Part shown: one piece after another, positions 51,701 through 62,200 of the stretch
Layout: the number at the start of each line of letters is the position of its first letter
Position numbering within the stretch: position 1 is the first letter of the stretch
Assembly (NCBI GenBank): GCA_013397115.1
Contig: VWZW01004047.1
Coordinates: 348,820 to 412,819 of the forward strand
Direction of reading: 5' to 3'
Length of the DNA stretch: 64,000 nucleotides
Source of the DNA: Edolisoma coerulescens
Taxonomy: Eukaryota; Chordata; Aves; Passeriformes; Campephagidae
Notes under the pieces: generated by a model
Databases searched by the model: none
The model's input: only the letters and a program-made list of their open reading frames with translations
Told to the model about the DNA's origin: nothing
Program-made: the position numbers and the translations under genes

Positions 51701-52689
51701 CCGAGTCTGTGCAGGAGGTGCCAGGAGGGATGAGGAGGGAGTTCCAGGCTGCAATGGCCTTCCTCCCCTGAGCAGTGTCAGCAGCACCACGGGAAAAGGG
51801 GCTGCACAGAATTCTCCTGATTTCCAGCTCACACAGAATCATGGAGGGGAAGAGAAGGATGTGTGCCACACATACAGGGTGCCACAGGGAGACCCCAGGC
51901 CCTCTGTGTCCCTCTCACAGCCCAGACCTCTTCTTTGGCTTCAGCAGAAGTTTCCTGTTCCTCATTAGAGAAAGACAAAGCCTCAGGGCCTTTGAGCTTC
52001 ATAATTCACTTTGCAAGAGAGGCACAGAGACAGACATGACCTAGAATGCTCTGTGTCTCCTCCTGCTCTGCCCCGCCAAAGCAAAGGTCCCACTCCTCAC
52101 CCCACTCCTGCCCTGCTCCATCATGTCTGTCCTAGAGTGATCATTCAGTGCTCAACTGCTGAAGAGAAGGGAGAATTCATAGCATTTTTTAGCAAAACAT
52201 CTTTGTAGCAAGCTTGTCAGTACTACATCAACTCATCTTACACACAGCAGATGCACAGTAACAACTGCACATGACATTGCAGAGCATCAGTGGCTGAGGC
52301 TGCCAAAAAACAATAAAACACGTTAAGAAGAACTCTATTTTCCCCTGTCACTTACATGACAGATCTCCTTAATTAACTACTTTGCTGTCAGAGAAAATTA
52401 ATGAATGAGAGAGAAATGGGCTTTCTTTGTTATTAGTACCTCTACTGCTTTCTAATCTATCAGGTTAATTTCATGGTAATGAAAGTGAGGATTAAAAGCC
52501 CCACTTGCTGGAAGGGTAGGGACAGGGACTGAAGCTCCATAAGGAGCTCAGACACGCTGGACCACGGCTGGGCTTGGAGATGTGATGCTGCAGAAAGGGA
52601 AATCCTGGCGAGAGCAGTGCAGGTGGCCCCGTGGCTGGGGTTGGCAGGCAGCTCCCATCTTTCTGTCGAGGCAGTGGAGCCACCGGGGC
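45721..52689. other. Gene-free stretch
   Basis: Unique sequence of mixed composition with a short (TTA)n at 46225. Frames of 100-200 codons overlap on both strands in GC-richer parts (47.4-48.1 and 51.0-52.0 kb) without recognisable domains. Confidence 0.5.
46225..46245. repeat. Short (TTA)n run
   Basis: GTTATTATTATTATC lies in AT-rich sequence. Confidence 0.85.
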
Positions 52690-53205
52690 ATCATCGCCCA
52701 CGCGGTGGGATCCTGGGGACTGCTCGGGCCGTGCGGGGCAGGAGGTGAGGGGCAGGCTGATGCTGGGACTGCGCTGAAAGGGGGGCAAAGACCCCGAGCT
52801 CGGATCGCAGCTGCCGCCTGCCCGCAGCCCCCGTGCTCCCTGCGCTGCTGCTCCCGGGGGGGCGACAGGGACACACCGCCGGGGATGGAGGGTGACAGGG
52901 ACACAGTACCGGGGGAGGGTGATAGGGACACACCGCCGGGGATGGAGGGTGACAGGGACACAGTACCGGGGGAGGGTGATAGGGACACACCGCCGGGGAT
53001 GGAGGGTGACAGGGACACGCCGCCGGGGATGGAGGGTGACAGGGACACACCGCCGGGGAAGGAGGGTGACAGGGACCCGCGGGAGGAAAGATGCCGTGTG
53101 CGGGCACCAGGCGGAGCTGGTGCGACAGGGACGGGCGGGACCGGCCCCGCAGCCCCCGCACCCCGGGACCCCGCCCAGCGCAGCCGCGACACACGGGGAC
53201 AACAG
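52690..53205. promoter_or_regulatory. CpG-rich island containing the minisatellite
   Basis: This is one of the most GC- and CpG-dense stretches of the gene-free part, with many CCGGGG, GCCGC, CGCGG and CCCCGC words. It ends sharply at an AAC/AAT-rich run. It could be a promoter for an unannotated transcript, or a high-GC minisatellite patch of the kind common in bird genomes. No TATA box, convincing exon or known protein is visible. Confidence 0.4.
52864..53083. repeat. 30/27-bp minisatellite, about 7.5 units
   Basis: Units start at 52864, 52894, 52921, 52951, 52978, 53008, 53038 and 53068 (partial). The 30-bp unit begins GACAGGGACACACCGCC. The 27-bp variant has CAGTACCGGGGGAGGGT and alternates with it in the first five units, giving a 57-bp higher-order period. 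All unit lengths are multiples of three, so several frames stay open on both strands (on the plus strand a repeated GDRDTPPGMEG). I do not consider those frames genes. Confidence 0.97.
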
Positions 53206-53224
53206 AATCCCAACAAACCTAACT

Positions 53225-53280
53225 GTAACAACAACAATAATAACACCAATATCACCAAAAATAACAATAACAGCAATAAT
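53225..53280. repeat. AAC/AAT-type simple repeat
   Basis: This is an impure trinucleotide run of AACAAC, AATAAT and ACCAAT triplets just after the CpG-rich island. Confidence 0.85.
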
Positions 53281-56118
53281 CTGCCAAACTCTGCGAAGAC
53301 CAAGAGGTGACGGGACAAGAGAGGAAGTGACCATCACTGCTCCAGCCCTGCCCAGGTGCCCAGTGGGCCCCGATGGCACACGCTGGCACAGCCCGTGCAG
53401 GGGCTGGAGCTGCCACACTCGTCTTCAGCAAACGAGACAACTTCTGGTTTGTGTTCCCCTTACAAACACAAGATTTCTGAAACGTGTGTTTTCCTCTACC
53501 AAGCAGCTGCGAAGCTTTGTTTGTACTGGGTGCAGAGCACGGCACCAACACAGGTGAAGAGAAGCAAACTCCCCCCCCAGACCCACCAGTGTAAATCTGG
53601 GAAGCTCAGCTGTGCTCATAGGACTGCCTTAGGATTTACCAAGGCATTCATGAAAGCTGAATTTGGCCCAGAATTCAGGAAAGAAGAGTGCTTTCAGCAT
53701 TTGCTTCCCCGAAAGAATCAAGCTTGCCAGCTTCTTTTTAACAAGAGAGGCCGAGCCTGCGATCTCACTGACCACTCCAGTGGTGTCCTGGGTGCCTGCC
53801 TGCGCCACGGCTCCGTGCCAGGAGCGGGCAGCAAGGGAGCAGCCCCTGCCTTTGTGCTCGTATCCAGGCATCAGGGAGCGCTCCCGCTGCTCCCGGGCAA
53901 CTCATCCCTCAGAAATACCACTGTGCTTGCTTCAGAGGGGACCAAAGACACAATTTCTGTTGCCAGGGGCTAAACAAAACACAACAAAAAAAGCAGCAGC
54001 AGTCACCTCTTCAGGTCGTGTTAAAGTGACCCAAGAGCAAGTTCTCCTACTTCTTCTGCCCCCACTGCCCACGGCTCCCTCCCTCAGCACACACCCTGCT
54101 CCTGCAAGAAGAGATTTCCTGCCTCCATCAGCCAGACCGTGCCAGTGACCCAGTGACCCTTGTCAAACTCCCTCTCCAGTTTCCCACCAAGGCTGTTTTC
54201 CCCGGTGTTTCCTCGGCTGGGAGCAGCACATGGGATGGGAAGCCCTGGCTGAGCTGACTGCCAGCCCTGCCAGCCCCACACACCTCCCGCATCCATTCCC
54301 TCTGGCTGCTTACCAGGAGGCTCCTCTCAGCGTGTTTGGGACACAGACCTTCAGCAGGCCCTGCCAACCCGTGCTCCTTATTAGACCTTTTTTAAAAGCC
54401 TGAAAGAAATGGCACAGTGTGCAAGAAGCATAAAATAGAGGCTGCAGAGATATAAACAGTCTGGAAAATGTGAATCTTTGCTTTCTGTGAATCCATCCAT
54501 GGAGAAACGTGCCCTCTGACCCAATACACCTTGCACACCTGCCTGTGTCATACAGAATTTGTACTAGATATATCCTGTGCTTAAAACACATGGATTTTAC
54601 AAACTCACTGTTAAAGCAATATTTTCAGAGCCGTTTTCCTTTAACTTGAAGCCCTTTTCCATGACCTGCTGCAGGCAGGTGAAACTTGTCCCTTTTTTTT
54701 TCCAAATGATGAAGCATTTCCCCCAGGCTAGATACTGACCTTCTACCTCTTTCTTTTAGGTAAAATAAGATTTATGATAAATAGTCACACTCGAGTACCT
54801 TTGGCATGAGAGAGTAGAGAGATGGCCATGAAATCTCTCTTTAAAGCTGTCTCTCCCAGGAATCCCACTTCTAGCTTTATTCCCAAGTTCATGATTATCC
54901 CATCCCTGCCCAATGCAGGTCTGTAACCTCGTGTTTAGAGAGCACTGCCCTGCTGTGATCCCCCTCCTCTCCCCATGTGCCCCCAGCCCACCCTCACCCA
55001 CACCAGAGCAGGCCCAGGGAGCCAGTCCCTGCAAGCTCCTCTTTGCTGCTTCCCCACTGACCAGACATTTTCTCCAGCTCTGAAAAGCCCTGGCTGAGTT
55101 TCTAGTGTGCTAGGAAAGATTAAATAATCACCCTGGTAGATGTAAAATATCACAGTATGAGTCATTAAAAAGTCCACAATTTTTGCAGAGCTTGTGAAAA
55201 CCTGGGGGATGTTTGTAGGTGTCCAGGGAATGAAGTGTCCTGTTCTGTAGGTTTTGGTCTCCAAATTGAAGGGTTCATGAGCATCACTGGGCAGGGCAGC
55301 ACCAGCTGGGAGGGCCCAGAGCAGGGACTGCCCTATACCCCCTGCAGAATTCAGATATATTTAAGGGAGAAAATACCTCTTTGTTGTACTGTTTGGAAGG
55401 CAACTATCATCAGATGTGGCTTTTCTTTGAATAATTTCACTCCTCCTTCATATTCTTCCCATCTCTTTCCCTCTGAGATTTATTTAATCCTACTTGAGAA
55501 AGAAAACTGATCAAGATGGGAGTTATTTCAGCATCTGTTGATGCTGAATCATGACTTCATTTCTCCCACCCTTTTTACTCTTGAGCATTTAGCAATTCCC
55601 TCCAAGACTCTTAACTTCTCTTGTCTTTTGTTAATTAAAACCCAGCTAGGATTGCCTGCTAATTGCACACTGGTTCAACAAAGCCTGGCCCGTTGCTGTG
55701 TTTATTTTAAGTGTCATATGAATAGGCAACAGCAGGTTTTACTGGCACCTCTCTTCAAGTGTGTGCTTTTTGCATGTACTGTGCTGAGCTGGGAAAAAGG
55801 TCTCGCTAGAAATATTTTTCTTGAGAAATATTTAAAAGAACATTCGTATGTTTCAAATCTTGCATAAAATTGACAACACTGATAGATTTTAAATACCAAC
55901 AACAGGGGAAGCAAGAAGGAACACAAAGGAAAACCAGCATAGCCCCTGTGACCATGCCACAACCTTGTTCCAGTACGTCCTGGCAAGGGATGGTGAGTCC
56001 CCACGGCTGGGGGCATCCAGCTGCCCGGGCAGCTCGGGCAAGCTGCACCTTCAAAACCCATCTGAAGATGTCACTGTCTATTTTTTAGCATCTTAGAACA
56101 GCTGTAGGAGTCCCATGG
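53281..56118. other. Gene-free stretch downstream of FAM124B
   Basis: Unique sequence between the 53-kb CpG-rich island and the FAM124B 3' end. Additional AATAAA words on the minus strand near 55698 and 55480 could extend FAM124B transcripts into it. Confidence 0.5.
55620..55750. promoter_or_regulatory. Possible enhancer-like block downstream of FAM124B
   Basis: The block contains GTTAATTAAAACC, GCTAATTGCACAC, GTTTATTTTAAG (also an AATAAA on the minus strand near 55698) and CATATGAATAGGC. It could be regulatory or part of an extended FAM124B 3' UTR. Confidence 0.2.
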
Positions 56119-56124
56119 TTTATT
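56119..56124 (-). terminator. Polyadenylation signal AATAAA for FAM124B
   Basis: The plus strand reads TTTATT, that is AATAAA on the minus strand, 271 bases past the stop codon. It is the first canonical hexamer downstream. The implied 3' UTR is about 290 bases. Further AATAAA words near 55698 and 55480 could serve longer transcripts. No strong GU-rich element is obvious downstream. Confidence 0.5.
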
Positions 56125-56394
56125 TCTATTCATTGCACAATATATCCCTCACCTATTGTGCATTAGAAAAACCAAACCAAACCAGCAACTTTCTGTAAAT
56201 ACAGTGTTATTTTCCCTGCTTTCCTGCAGCCTCCTTAGCATCTCTCCACGGAAATTCAGTGTCTGCCTCAGCGACCCCGCTACTGAGGTGTCACAGCTAC
56301 AGAGGGACAGCCTGAGCAGCAGCAGTCACAGCCCATCAAAAATGCTCCGCTGTCCTTTGGGAAGGATGAGTCCACCTGCCACGTTTGGTTTCAG

Positions 56395-57009
56395 TCATAT
56401 GAAGAATTCCTCCTCCTCGTCCTCTGCTCGGTGTGCAGGGCTGGCCCGCGGGGTGTGCGAGGGGCAGCCCGGAGCTCCGTGCGCCGCCGCTCTGCTCGCC
56501 GGCAGCCGGGGCCGGTGCTGGGCGGGCAGGGCAGCGCTGCTGCCGGCCCCGGGGGATGGCGGCTGCAGGAGGCTGCTCCGCAGAGCCCTGGGGAAGAGGC
56601 TCAGCGGGCAGCGGCCGCCGCCGGGGTTCCCCACGGCGAGCCCGGTGTCCACGTTGGTCTCCGTGCCGCGGTGCCCGCGGCTCTCCGGGAGAGGAGCCTG
56701 CAGCCTCCCGCCCGCCTGCCCGCGCAGCGACGGCGCTTCCCAGCACGGCCGGGCTGCTGCGGCACCGGGAGGAGAGCACAAGTGCCTCTGGAGGTCACTG
56801 CCGGCTTGCTCAGAGGCAAGGACTCCACCTGGGTCAGATTTTGTTTTACCCTTCAGAGCTCTGACCTCCCGGCTCCTCCGCACAGCACTACCCTGCTTCA
56901 CCGGGAGAGGGGCTGGCATACAGTCCTGCGGGGCTTTTCCACTGCCTGTACTACTGTGCTGCTGCGAAAGCCCGATGTTTGTTTCAAGGGTCTTGGAGCC
57001 GCTTTGAAC
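56395..57009 (-). CDS. FAM124B: FAM124B last coding exon (residues 244-447)
   Basis: The exon opens after a pyrimidine-rich acceptor ending TTTCAACAG (AG at 57011-57010), with a CTAAC branch-like word just upstream. The first codons read VQ, as in human. This half is Ala-, Pro-, Gly- and Arg-rich, GC-rich and probably disordered. Its recognisable anchors are ETNVDTG at about residues 360-366 and the acidic EDEEEEFFI end at 439-447, followed by TGA at 56397-56395. Most of the residues between are poorly alignable by eye with the human protein, consistent with fast divergence. The opposite strand is also open for 283 codons here, which I take as a by-product of GC-rich composition. Confidence 0.93.
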   Translation of the reverse strand, partial: VQSGSKTLETNIGLSQQHSSTGSGKAPQDCMPAPLPVKQGSAVRRSREVRALKGKTKSDPGGVLASEQAGSDLQRHLCSPPGAAAARPCWEAPSLRGQAGGRLQAPLPESRGHRGTETNVDTGLAVGNPGGGRCPLSLFPRALRSSLLQPPSPGAGSSAALPAQHRPRLPASRAAAHGAPGCPSHTPRASPAHRAEDEEEEFFI

Positions 57010-59227
57010 CTGTTGAAAGTTAGAGAGAACCCAGTTAACACACAGTTCTAGCTTGACCAGTGCTGATGCTCTCGCCCAGCCTCGCTGTGCTGGGGTCACC
57101 TGCAGCCTGAGTCAGTACACCTGGGGAAGTCCTTGCCAAAACAGGATGTGGATACAAAAAATCCACATGCATTTCAGGGGAACCTAGATAAACACCTGGA
57201 AAGGAGACCCACAACGGGCTTCAGGGGGGAATGTCCACTCCACGTGGAGTCTGTGAGCAGAGCCTTGGATTCAGTTTGCAGTGTGGCAGAAAGTCAGGGC
57301 AGGGAGGTAAATTGCTGGTACTTAGAATAAAGATTTACAGTTTGAGCTGAACAGTTGCAGAATAAAGCACTAGGCTGTCAGCCTGCTGCGGGGAGCTTGG
57401 ACACAAGATACATCCTCAAGTTCAAGTGGATTACACCTTCCTTTGCAAGAAGCACAGTGCAGCATGGTCACATCCCCAAAAAAGCTTCCAAATTTCCTGC
57501 CAGTGAATTCATGTACATCTGACAGCTCAAAGACCTTGTATCTACAGCAGGAAGAACCACACAGTAATTTAGGAAGGGACTTTTAGAGGTCACCTGGCCC
57601 AGTCCCCTGCTCCAGGTAGGACCAACTTCAAAGCTATGTGAAGATACCCAGAGCCTTGACCAGTCCGAGAGGGTACGAACCAGTTTATAAATTGATACAG
57701 TTTGATAAACTGATAAAGTGTTCAGAGCAGCATAAAAATAGGCTGAACCGGGTAATTAACTTTATCTGTAACAGAGGAGTTCTGGAAGGAAAAAGCACAG
57801 GATGGACAAATAATTTACAATCCAAATTACAAGAAAAAAAAAAGAACAGAGGTGGGAGGGGTTGTTACAATGGAGAGGAAGCACACTGAGCTAAACTGCC
57901 ATTCTGCTCGCATGTGTAGTTCTCACTACATATCATCTCAGCACAGACTTTGTCTTCTTTTTAATTTGTATTCATATAACCTCTGGACCGTACACTTGAA
58001 CAGAAAAGGCAGAGATTTCCTAGGACACATCTCTTCATCACTCTTGCCCAACTGCAACTCACTTGTGAGCTCACAACTTCTATTGCAGGCAGTGCTGTAT
58101 CAACATTACACTTATAAAACTTCTGGTTCTGGATGCCAAAAATCTGCTTTGAAAAACAGTTATACAGCAATGGCTTATCAGAAAAAGATTAGGCTGCTAC
58201 AATCATTTGTTTGAGACAGAGGAGGGAAGATGTTAAGCTAGCGTGCCCTAGAAAGCATTAATAATCTCCATTTCAGGCAAGCAGTAATGATGTTAATTTA
58301 ACAGTATAAAAACATTCCAAGGATCAGTGCTTATATTTATCAACAGCATCACAGCACTGGCAGACACCGATTACTGCATTCACAAATTCAAAAGAAAACA
58401 TGAACAAACAAAATCGTAATTTCCAAATTGAACCAGTCCTGCTTTTCTTGGAAAAAAGTGGATAAACCCCCTCCTCTGAGAGCACCCCAGACACATACCT
58501 TGAGCAGAATTGTATTGCCTTCATAGTCCTGTGTTTGCCACCTGGTGCTGCTGATGGGAACACACGGGTTGGGCAGGAGGGGCACCAGCTGCCCGATTTC
58601 TTGCACCTTGAACTGCAAGGCTGACGAGTCCCTGGGCTCGGCAGCCACCCCGATGGGCAGCTGCTTCAGGCACAGCTGCACGGCCACGTGTGGGGTGGCG
58701 TGCAGCACGAAGACACAGAAGGTGCTTTTCTGCAGAGTGGCTTCTTTCTGGAGGATCATCTCGTAGAGCCTCACTGCATCCTCATAGTTATCAAAGCTGC
58801 AGTAGAGGGTGACCCGCAGGATTTCGGGGCCGCAGTGCACCCGCCTGATGCCCCACACGGGCAGCTGCTCATCCAGGCCATAGAAGTCCTGGGGGGCTGG
58901 GGCATAGGGGGGGCTTTGCCCATTAGCAAACTGGGCACGCTGGTACCGCCAGGGTGGGCGCTGGAATTGCTCATGGACCTGGAAAATCCGTTCTTCTCCC
59001 AAGTCCTCGTGTAGAAAAAGCAGGACGGATATTCCAGGAAAGCTGCAGCTCCTCTTGCGGTATCTCTCGTAGTATTTCAGTGGAGGAATCCGCTCAGACA
59101 CCAGGAAAAGGCGAATGTCCAGGCAGAGCCACTCCAAAAGCCGATCCAGAGTTTGCTGCAGAAGAAATGAGTGTCCCAAATGGGTGAGGAGATGCACAGT
59201 CATCAGAGACTCTGCTCCATCATCCAT
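56395..59227 (-). CDS. FAM124B: FAM124B, complete two-exon coding sequence (447 aa)
   Basis: The coding sequence is the complement of join(56395..57009, 58499..59227): 243 + 204 codons plus a TGA stop, joined in phase 0. I recognise FAM124B from the N-terminal MTVHLL stretch, the central block with WGIRRVHCG, RVTLYCSFDNYEDA, QFKVQEIGQLVPLLPNPC and SSTRWQTQDYEGN, the ETNVDTG motif in the C-terminal half, and the acidic EDEEEEFFI terminus. All of these match my recollection of the human protein. Length is normal for the family, with no frameshift or internal stop. The protein belongs to the FAM124 family and has no established enzymatic activity. Human FAM124B has been reported as nuclear and associated with CHD7/CHD8 chromatin remodellers. 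No signal peptide or membrane segment is visible. FAM124A is the main alternative, but the C-terminal motifs favour FAM124B. Confidence 0.95.
57010..58498 (-). other. FAM124B: FAM124B intron between the two coding exons
   Basis: This 1,489-bp intron is bounded by GTATGTG (donor, 58498 downward) and TTTCAACAG (acceptor, ending 57010). It lies in phase 0 between Lys243 and Val244. It holds a truncated CR1 piece near 57571-57666 and an A-rich run near 57832-57845. I see no further exon in it. Confidence 0.9.
57571..57666 (-). mobile_element. Old truncated CR1 fragment in the FAM124B intron
   Basis: The plus strand shows GGAAGGGAC, AGAGGTCACCTGGCCCAGTC, CCCTGCTCCAGGTAGGACCAACTTCAAAGCTA (read in parts) and GAGCCTTGACCAGTC. 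These words match the antisense of the CR1 3' region. The terminal repeat is lost and the copy is diverged, so it is an old insertion. It lies in the same orientation as the gene. Confidence 0.8.
58499..59227 (-). CDS. FAM124B: FAM124B first coding exon (residues 1-243)
   Basis: This exon encodes the conserved FAM124 globular region. The start is the ATG at 59227-59225: it aligns with the human N-terminus (MDD here, MDE in human) and has a good Kozak context, with G at -3 and G at +4. An in-frame ATG 18 bases further upstream lies on the intron side of the acceptor at 59239-59240, so it is not used. A second methionine at residue 9 (MTVHLL) is a possible alternative start. Landmarks are a leucine-rich N-terminus (residues 10-40), PGISVLLFLHE (64-74), the strongest family block WGIRRVHCG to EATLQKS (125-168), and QEIGQLVPLLPNP with SSTRWQTQDYEGN (209-238). 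The exon ends at CTCAAG followed by the donor GTATGTG at 58498-58492. Confidence 0.95.
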
Positions 59228-59260
59228 TGCAAAGACTCCTGGCAAAAAATTAAAACAGAC
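59228..59260 (-). other. FAM124B: FAM124B leader end and splice acceptor before the start codon
   Basis: Reading the minus strand, a T-rich tract is followed by TTTTTTGCCAG (AG at 59240-59239), then 11 leader bases GAGTCTTTGCA and the ATG. The acceptor so close to the start codon shows that the 5' leader is completed by at least one non-coding exon at higher coordinates. Confidence 0.75.
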
Positions 59261-62200
59261 AAATTGATGCCTTCCTTCTACACTTGTGGCCTCAGGAACA
59301 CAAGGGTGTACTCTGAGACTTGAATAAAATGAGTTCAGACTCTTACAGGCTGTGCAGCAGCCTGATGAAACGCGTGGGTAAGCACAGTGAACGTGCAGAG
59401 CTGGCAGGTGGAGAGTGACAAGGCTTTAAGCGAGCGGTCCCAGGTCACATCCCAGCAGAGCTCGGCTCAAGGTTCATTCCCAGCTCTGGTCACTGAGTAC
59501 ACACAACCCAAGTGTCCAAACTCAGCTCTGTGTCCTCCTGCTCCTGTCGTTCACAACACAGGACTGCAGAGGTGCACAGCACTGGAACACAAGCAGCGAT
59601 TTTCCAGGACGAGGTGATGCTCACTTGTCTCTCGGCAGTGGAAGCGGCCGCTCCGGACCCAGCCGAGTCCCACCAGTGCAATCACTGCCTTTTGCAAAGC
59701 CCATGTGGCACTCATGGCTGAAACCCTCAGCAAATTGTCTTGTAGTCAGCAGGCTGGCTTTGGCTCATTGCAAAAGCCTGTGATCTCTGTGAGTCCCACC
59801 CTGCTGGGGCACACAGATAAGCTATTCTTTGAAAACAAGGAAGGAAAACAGAGTAACAAAAGAAAAAGCCCAACCATGTGAACACAACAGATAACAATAA
59901 GGGCAGATATAAATCAGGAAAGAGGAGCTTTGGGAAAAAACCTCGACTCCTACTTACACCCTTCACAACACAGGTAGCTTGCTGCCTAATTGGAATCCAG
60001 GTCCTGGGTACATAGCCCATAAAAGCTGGGTACCAGGCTTTCCCTTTTCAGTGCCCTTTTTGCTTCTTTTTCCTCCTCTTTTTTTTTNACATATTGGTAT
60101 TTAGCTTACTTCATAAGCTACAATAGGAATGCTGAAAATACACCTCTTTCCAGGTCACTTCTAGTGTCTGGACAATAAATCACACTGTCCCTCCATCTCC
60201 CTATTTGCCCAGGAGCAACACAACACAGATCAAGCCAAACCCACTTCCTATACAGAACTGCCCCCACTGCAGCCAGTATTTAAATCAAAACTGGGGCCTC
60301 TGGTGATCTGTCTAGCTCCATCTAATTGAGAGCAGCGCATCTCTCTCTGCTGACATGCCAGCTTCCCTCTCAAACAGCCACGCACACAAAGCAGTGGTTC
60401 ACTGTGCAGAAATCCCAGCATTAATAAGTCTGTTATTCATAACTCTGAACTATTTTTTTAGTACGACCCAAACTTTATAAGTAAAATCTACAAGGTCTAA
60501 AGGTACAAGCAGCAGTGCCTTGGTTTCCTTTAGGGAGATCCCTCTCACTGGTAGAAACTCACAATCATTCTTTAAAAGCTACACTGACACCTATGTACAA
60601 TAAAAATAAAAAAGACTGTCTAGAAAATGAGGAAAAAAATTATTTTGCACCCACCTGCAGCACTTCGAGCAAGTAACAACTGCTGTTGGGAGGGAGAGAA
60701 AAAATCCAGCCTTCAGACAATTGCAGGAAGAAAGTGTAGAGTGCAAGTGCTCAAAACATTAAAATGCTCTAGATGAGCTCTGAACAACACAATTTCACTA
60801 AAATATGGAAAAGGAAATGATTCATCAACTCCTTGCTACAGGGCAGGGGCAGGCAGTCATCTGCCTTCCTGCCTGTGAAGAACAGGGGAATTTTGCCTGC
60901 ACAGGAAAACACTGAAACTGAGCAAGTTCCTCAGGGCTTGGTTTGTCGCTGGAAGCAGCTCCCATGAGCAGTTCCCCTATTCCCACCCCAGGTGAGCATC
61001 CCTCGGGCTGCTACGGCACCACAGCCCCAGTGCCTGCCCCCACTCCCCCTTCTCCCTGGGAGCAGGACCCCCACTCCTGCACCTGCAAACTGCTCCCTCT
61101 CAGGGCAGTGCAGAGGGAGCGGGGAGGACAGGCGCTGCTTTCCCTGTGCACTGCCATCACTGCTGCCTTGGGCAGCTCTCAGCCCCACCCCTGCTCCAGT
61201 CTGCTGGGCAAAACCCCGTGGGCAGCTGCAGCAGAGTGGTGAAGGTGACAGAGGATGGGGGACAAGAATTCCTGCAGAGCAGCTGTGGAGAGTAAGGGCT
61301 GGTTAGGGAATGATGCCAAAACCTTGGCCCTTTCCAGCTCCTGCTGTGGCCAATGGGAGCCAAATTGTTTTCCAGATGGGCAGGTGCCTCCCCAGAGACT
61401 GCTGAAAGTGAGCAGCGTCTCTCCTGTTTTGACAACAGCCAAAAACCTGAGACTTACTCACAAAAAGGGTTAAATCCTGAACCCTCCACCATGCGTTTCT
61501 TCTGTGCTTGCTGGGGTGGGACGGGGAAACAATTTCAGCTCTGAAACTCTACCTGATGAAGCTGCCTGGAGAACTGTTTTAGGCCTGGTTCTCAGCTCTC
61601 CAGCAGCTCCAGGTCAGGAGAACCCATCAATCCTACCACAAGGAGCATGAGATGAGCTGAACCTCAGCCTCAGAGGAGGGCAGCCCCACCACCCAGCCTG
61701 AGCCCCTCTGCTCCTCTTCCATTTGCATGCCCTCACTTGGTCTCCAGTCTATTGCTCCCCCAAACCTTGGGATAAAGCCTGGGTGCCATGGCCCTCACTG
61801 CTGCAGCCTGGTGAGTTCAGACCATTCATCCACGGCCCATCTCAGGTGGAAAAGGGATGGCTGCCACCAGAACAAAGTGCTGGCTTTTGCTGGGTCTCCC
61901 AAGAAAAGCAAAGTGCTGATTTCATTCCGATCCCTGAATGGAACGAGTCCTTGCCTTCCTCTCTGTTTCCCTTTCCCCCAGCTTTCCAGTCTGGCTGCCA
62001 AATGGAAAAGCACATTTTTCATAGTGACCTATTGAACATGCCAAGAAAGATTAGAGGGGGAGATTAGAAACACAGCAGGTCAATCTTATGTGAAAAGTCA
62101 CTTTGCTGGGGGGAGGAGGGTGGATAATTTTGATATGGGACTCAAAAAATTGGGGCCCCATTCCCACATGGCAGGGACTGGTAACACAGCAGAACATACA

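Noticed and set aside
51833..51860. CACAGAATCATGGAGGGG, resembling a CR1 terminal repeat
   Set aside because: The flanking sequence does not continue into CR1 3' UTR, so the match is probably coincidental.
52864..53083. Repeat array considered as a CRISPR-like array
   Set aside because: Units are directly tandem without unique spacers, and the genome is eukaryotic. It is a minisatellite.
52492..53418. 308-codon minus and 242-codon plus frames across 52.5-53.4 kb
   Set aside because: Their length is produced by a minisatellite whose units are multiples of three. The repeated peptide has no known counterpart and the non-repeat parts look composition-driven.
56156..57007. 283-codon plus-strand frame
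   Set aside because: It is the antisense shadow of the FAM124B last exon, which has proper splice sites and family motifs on the minus strand.
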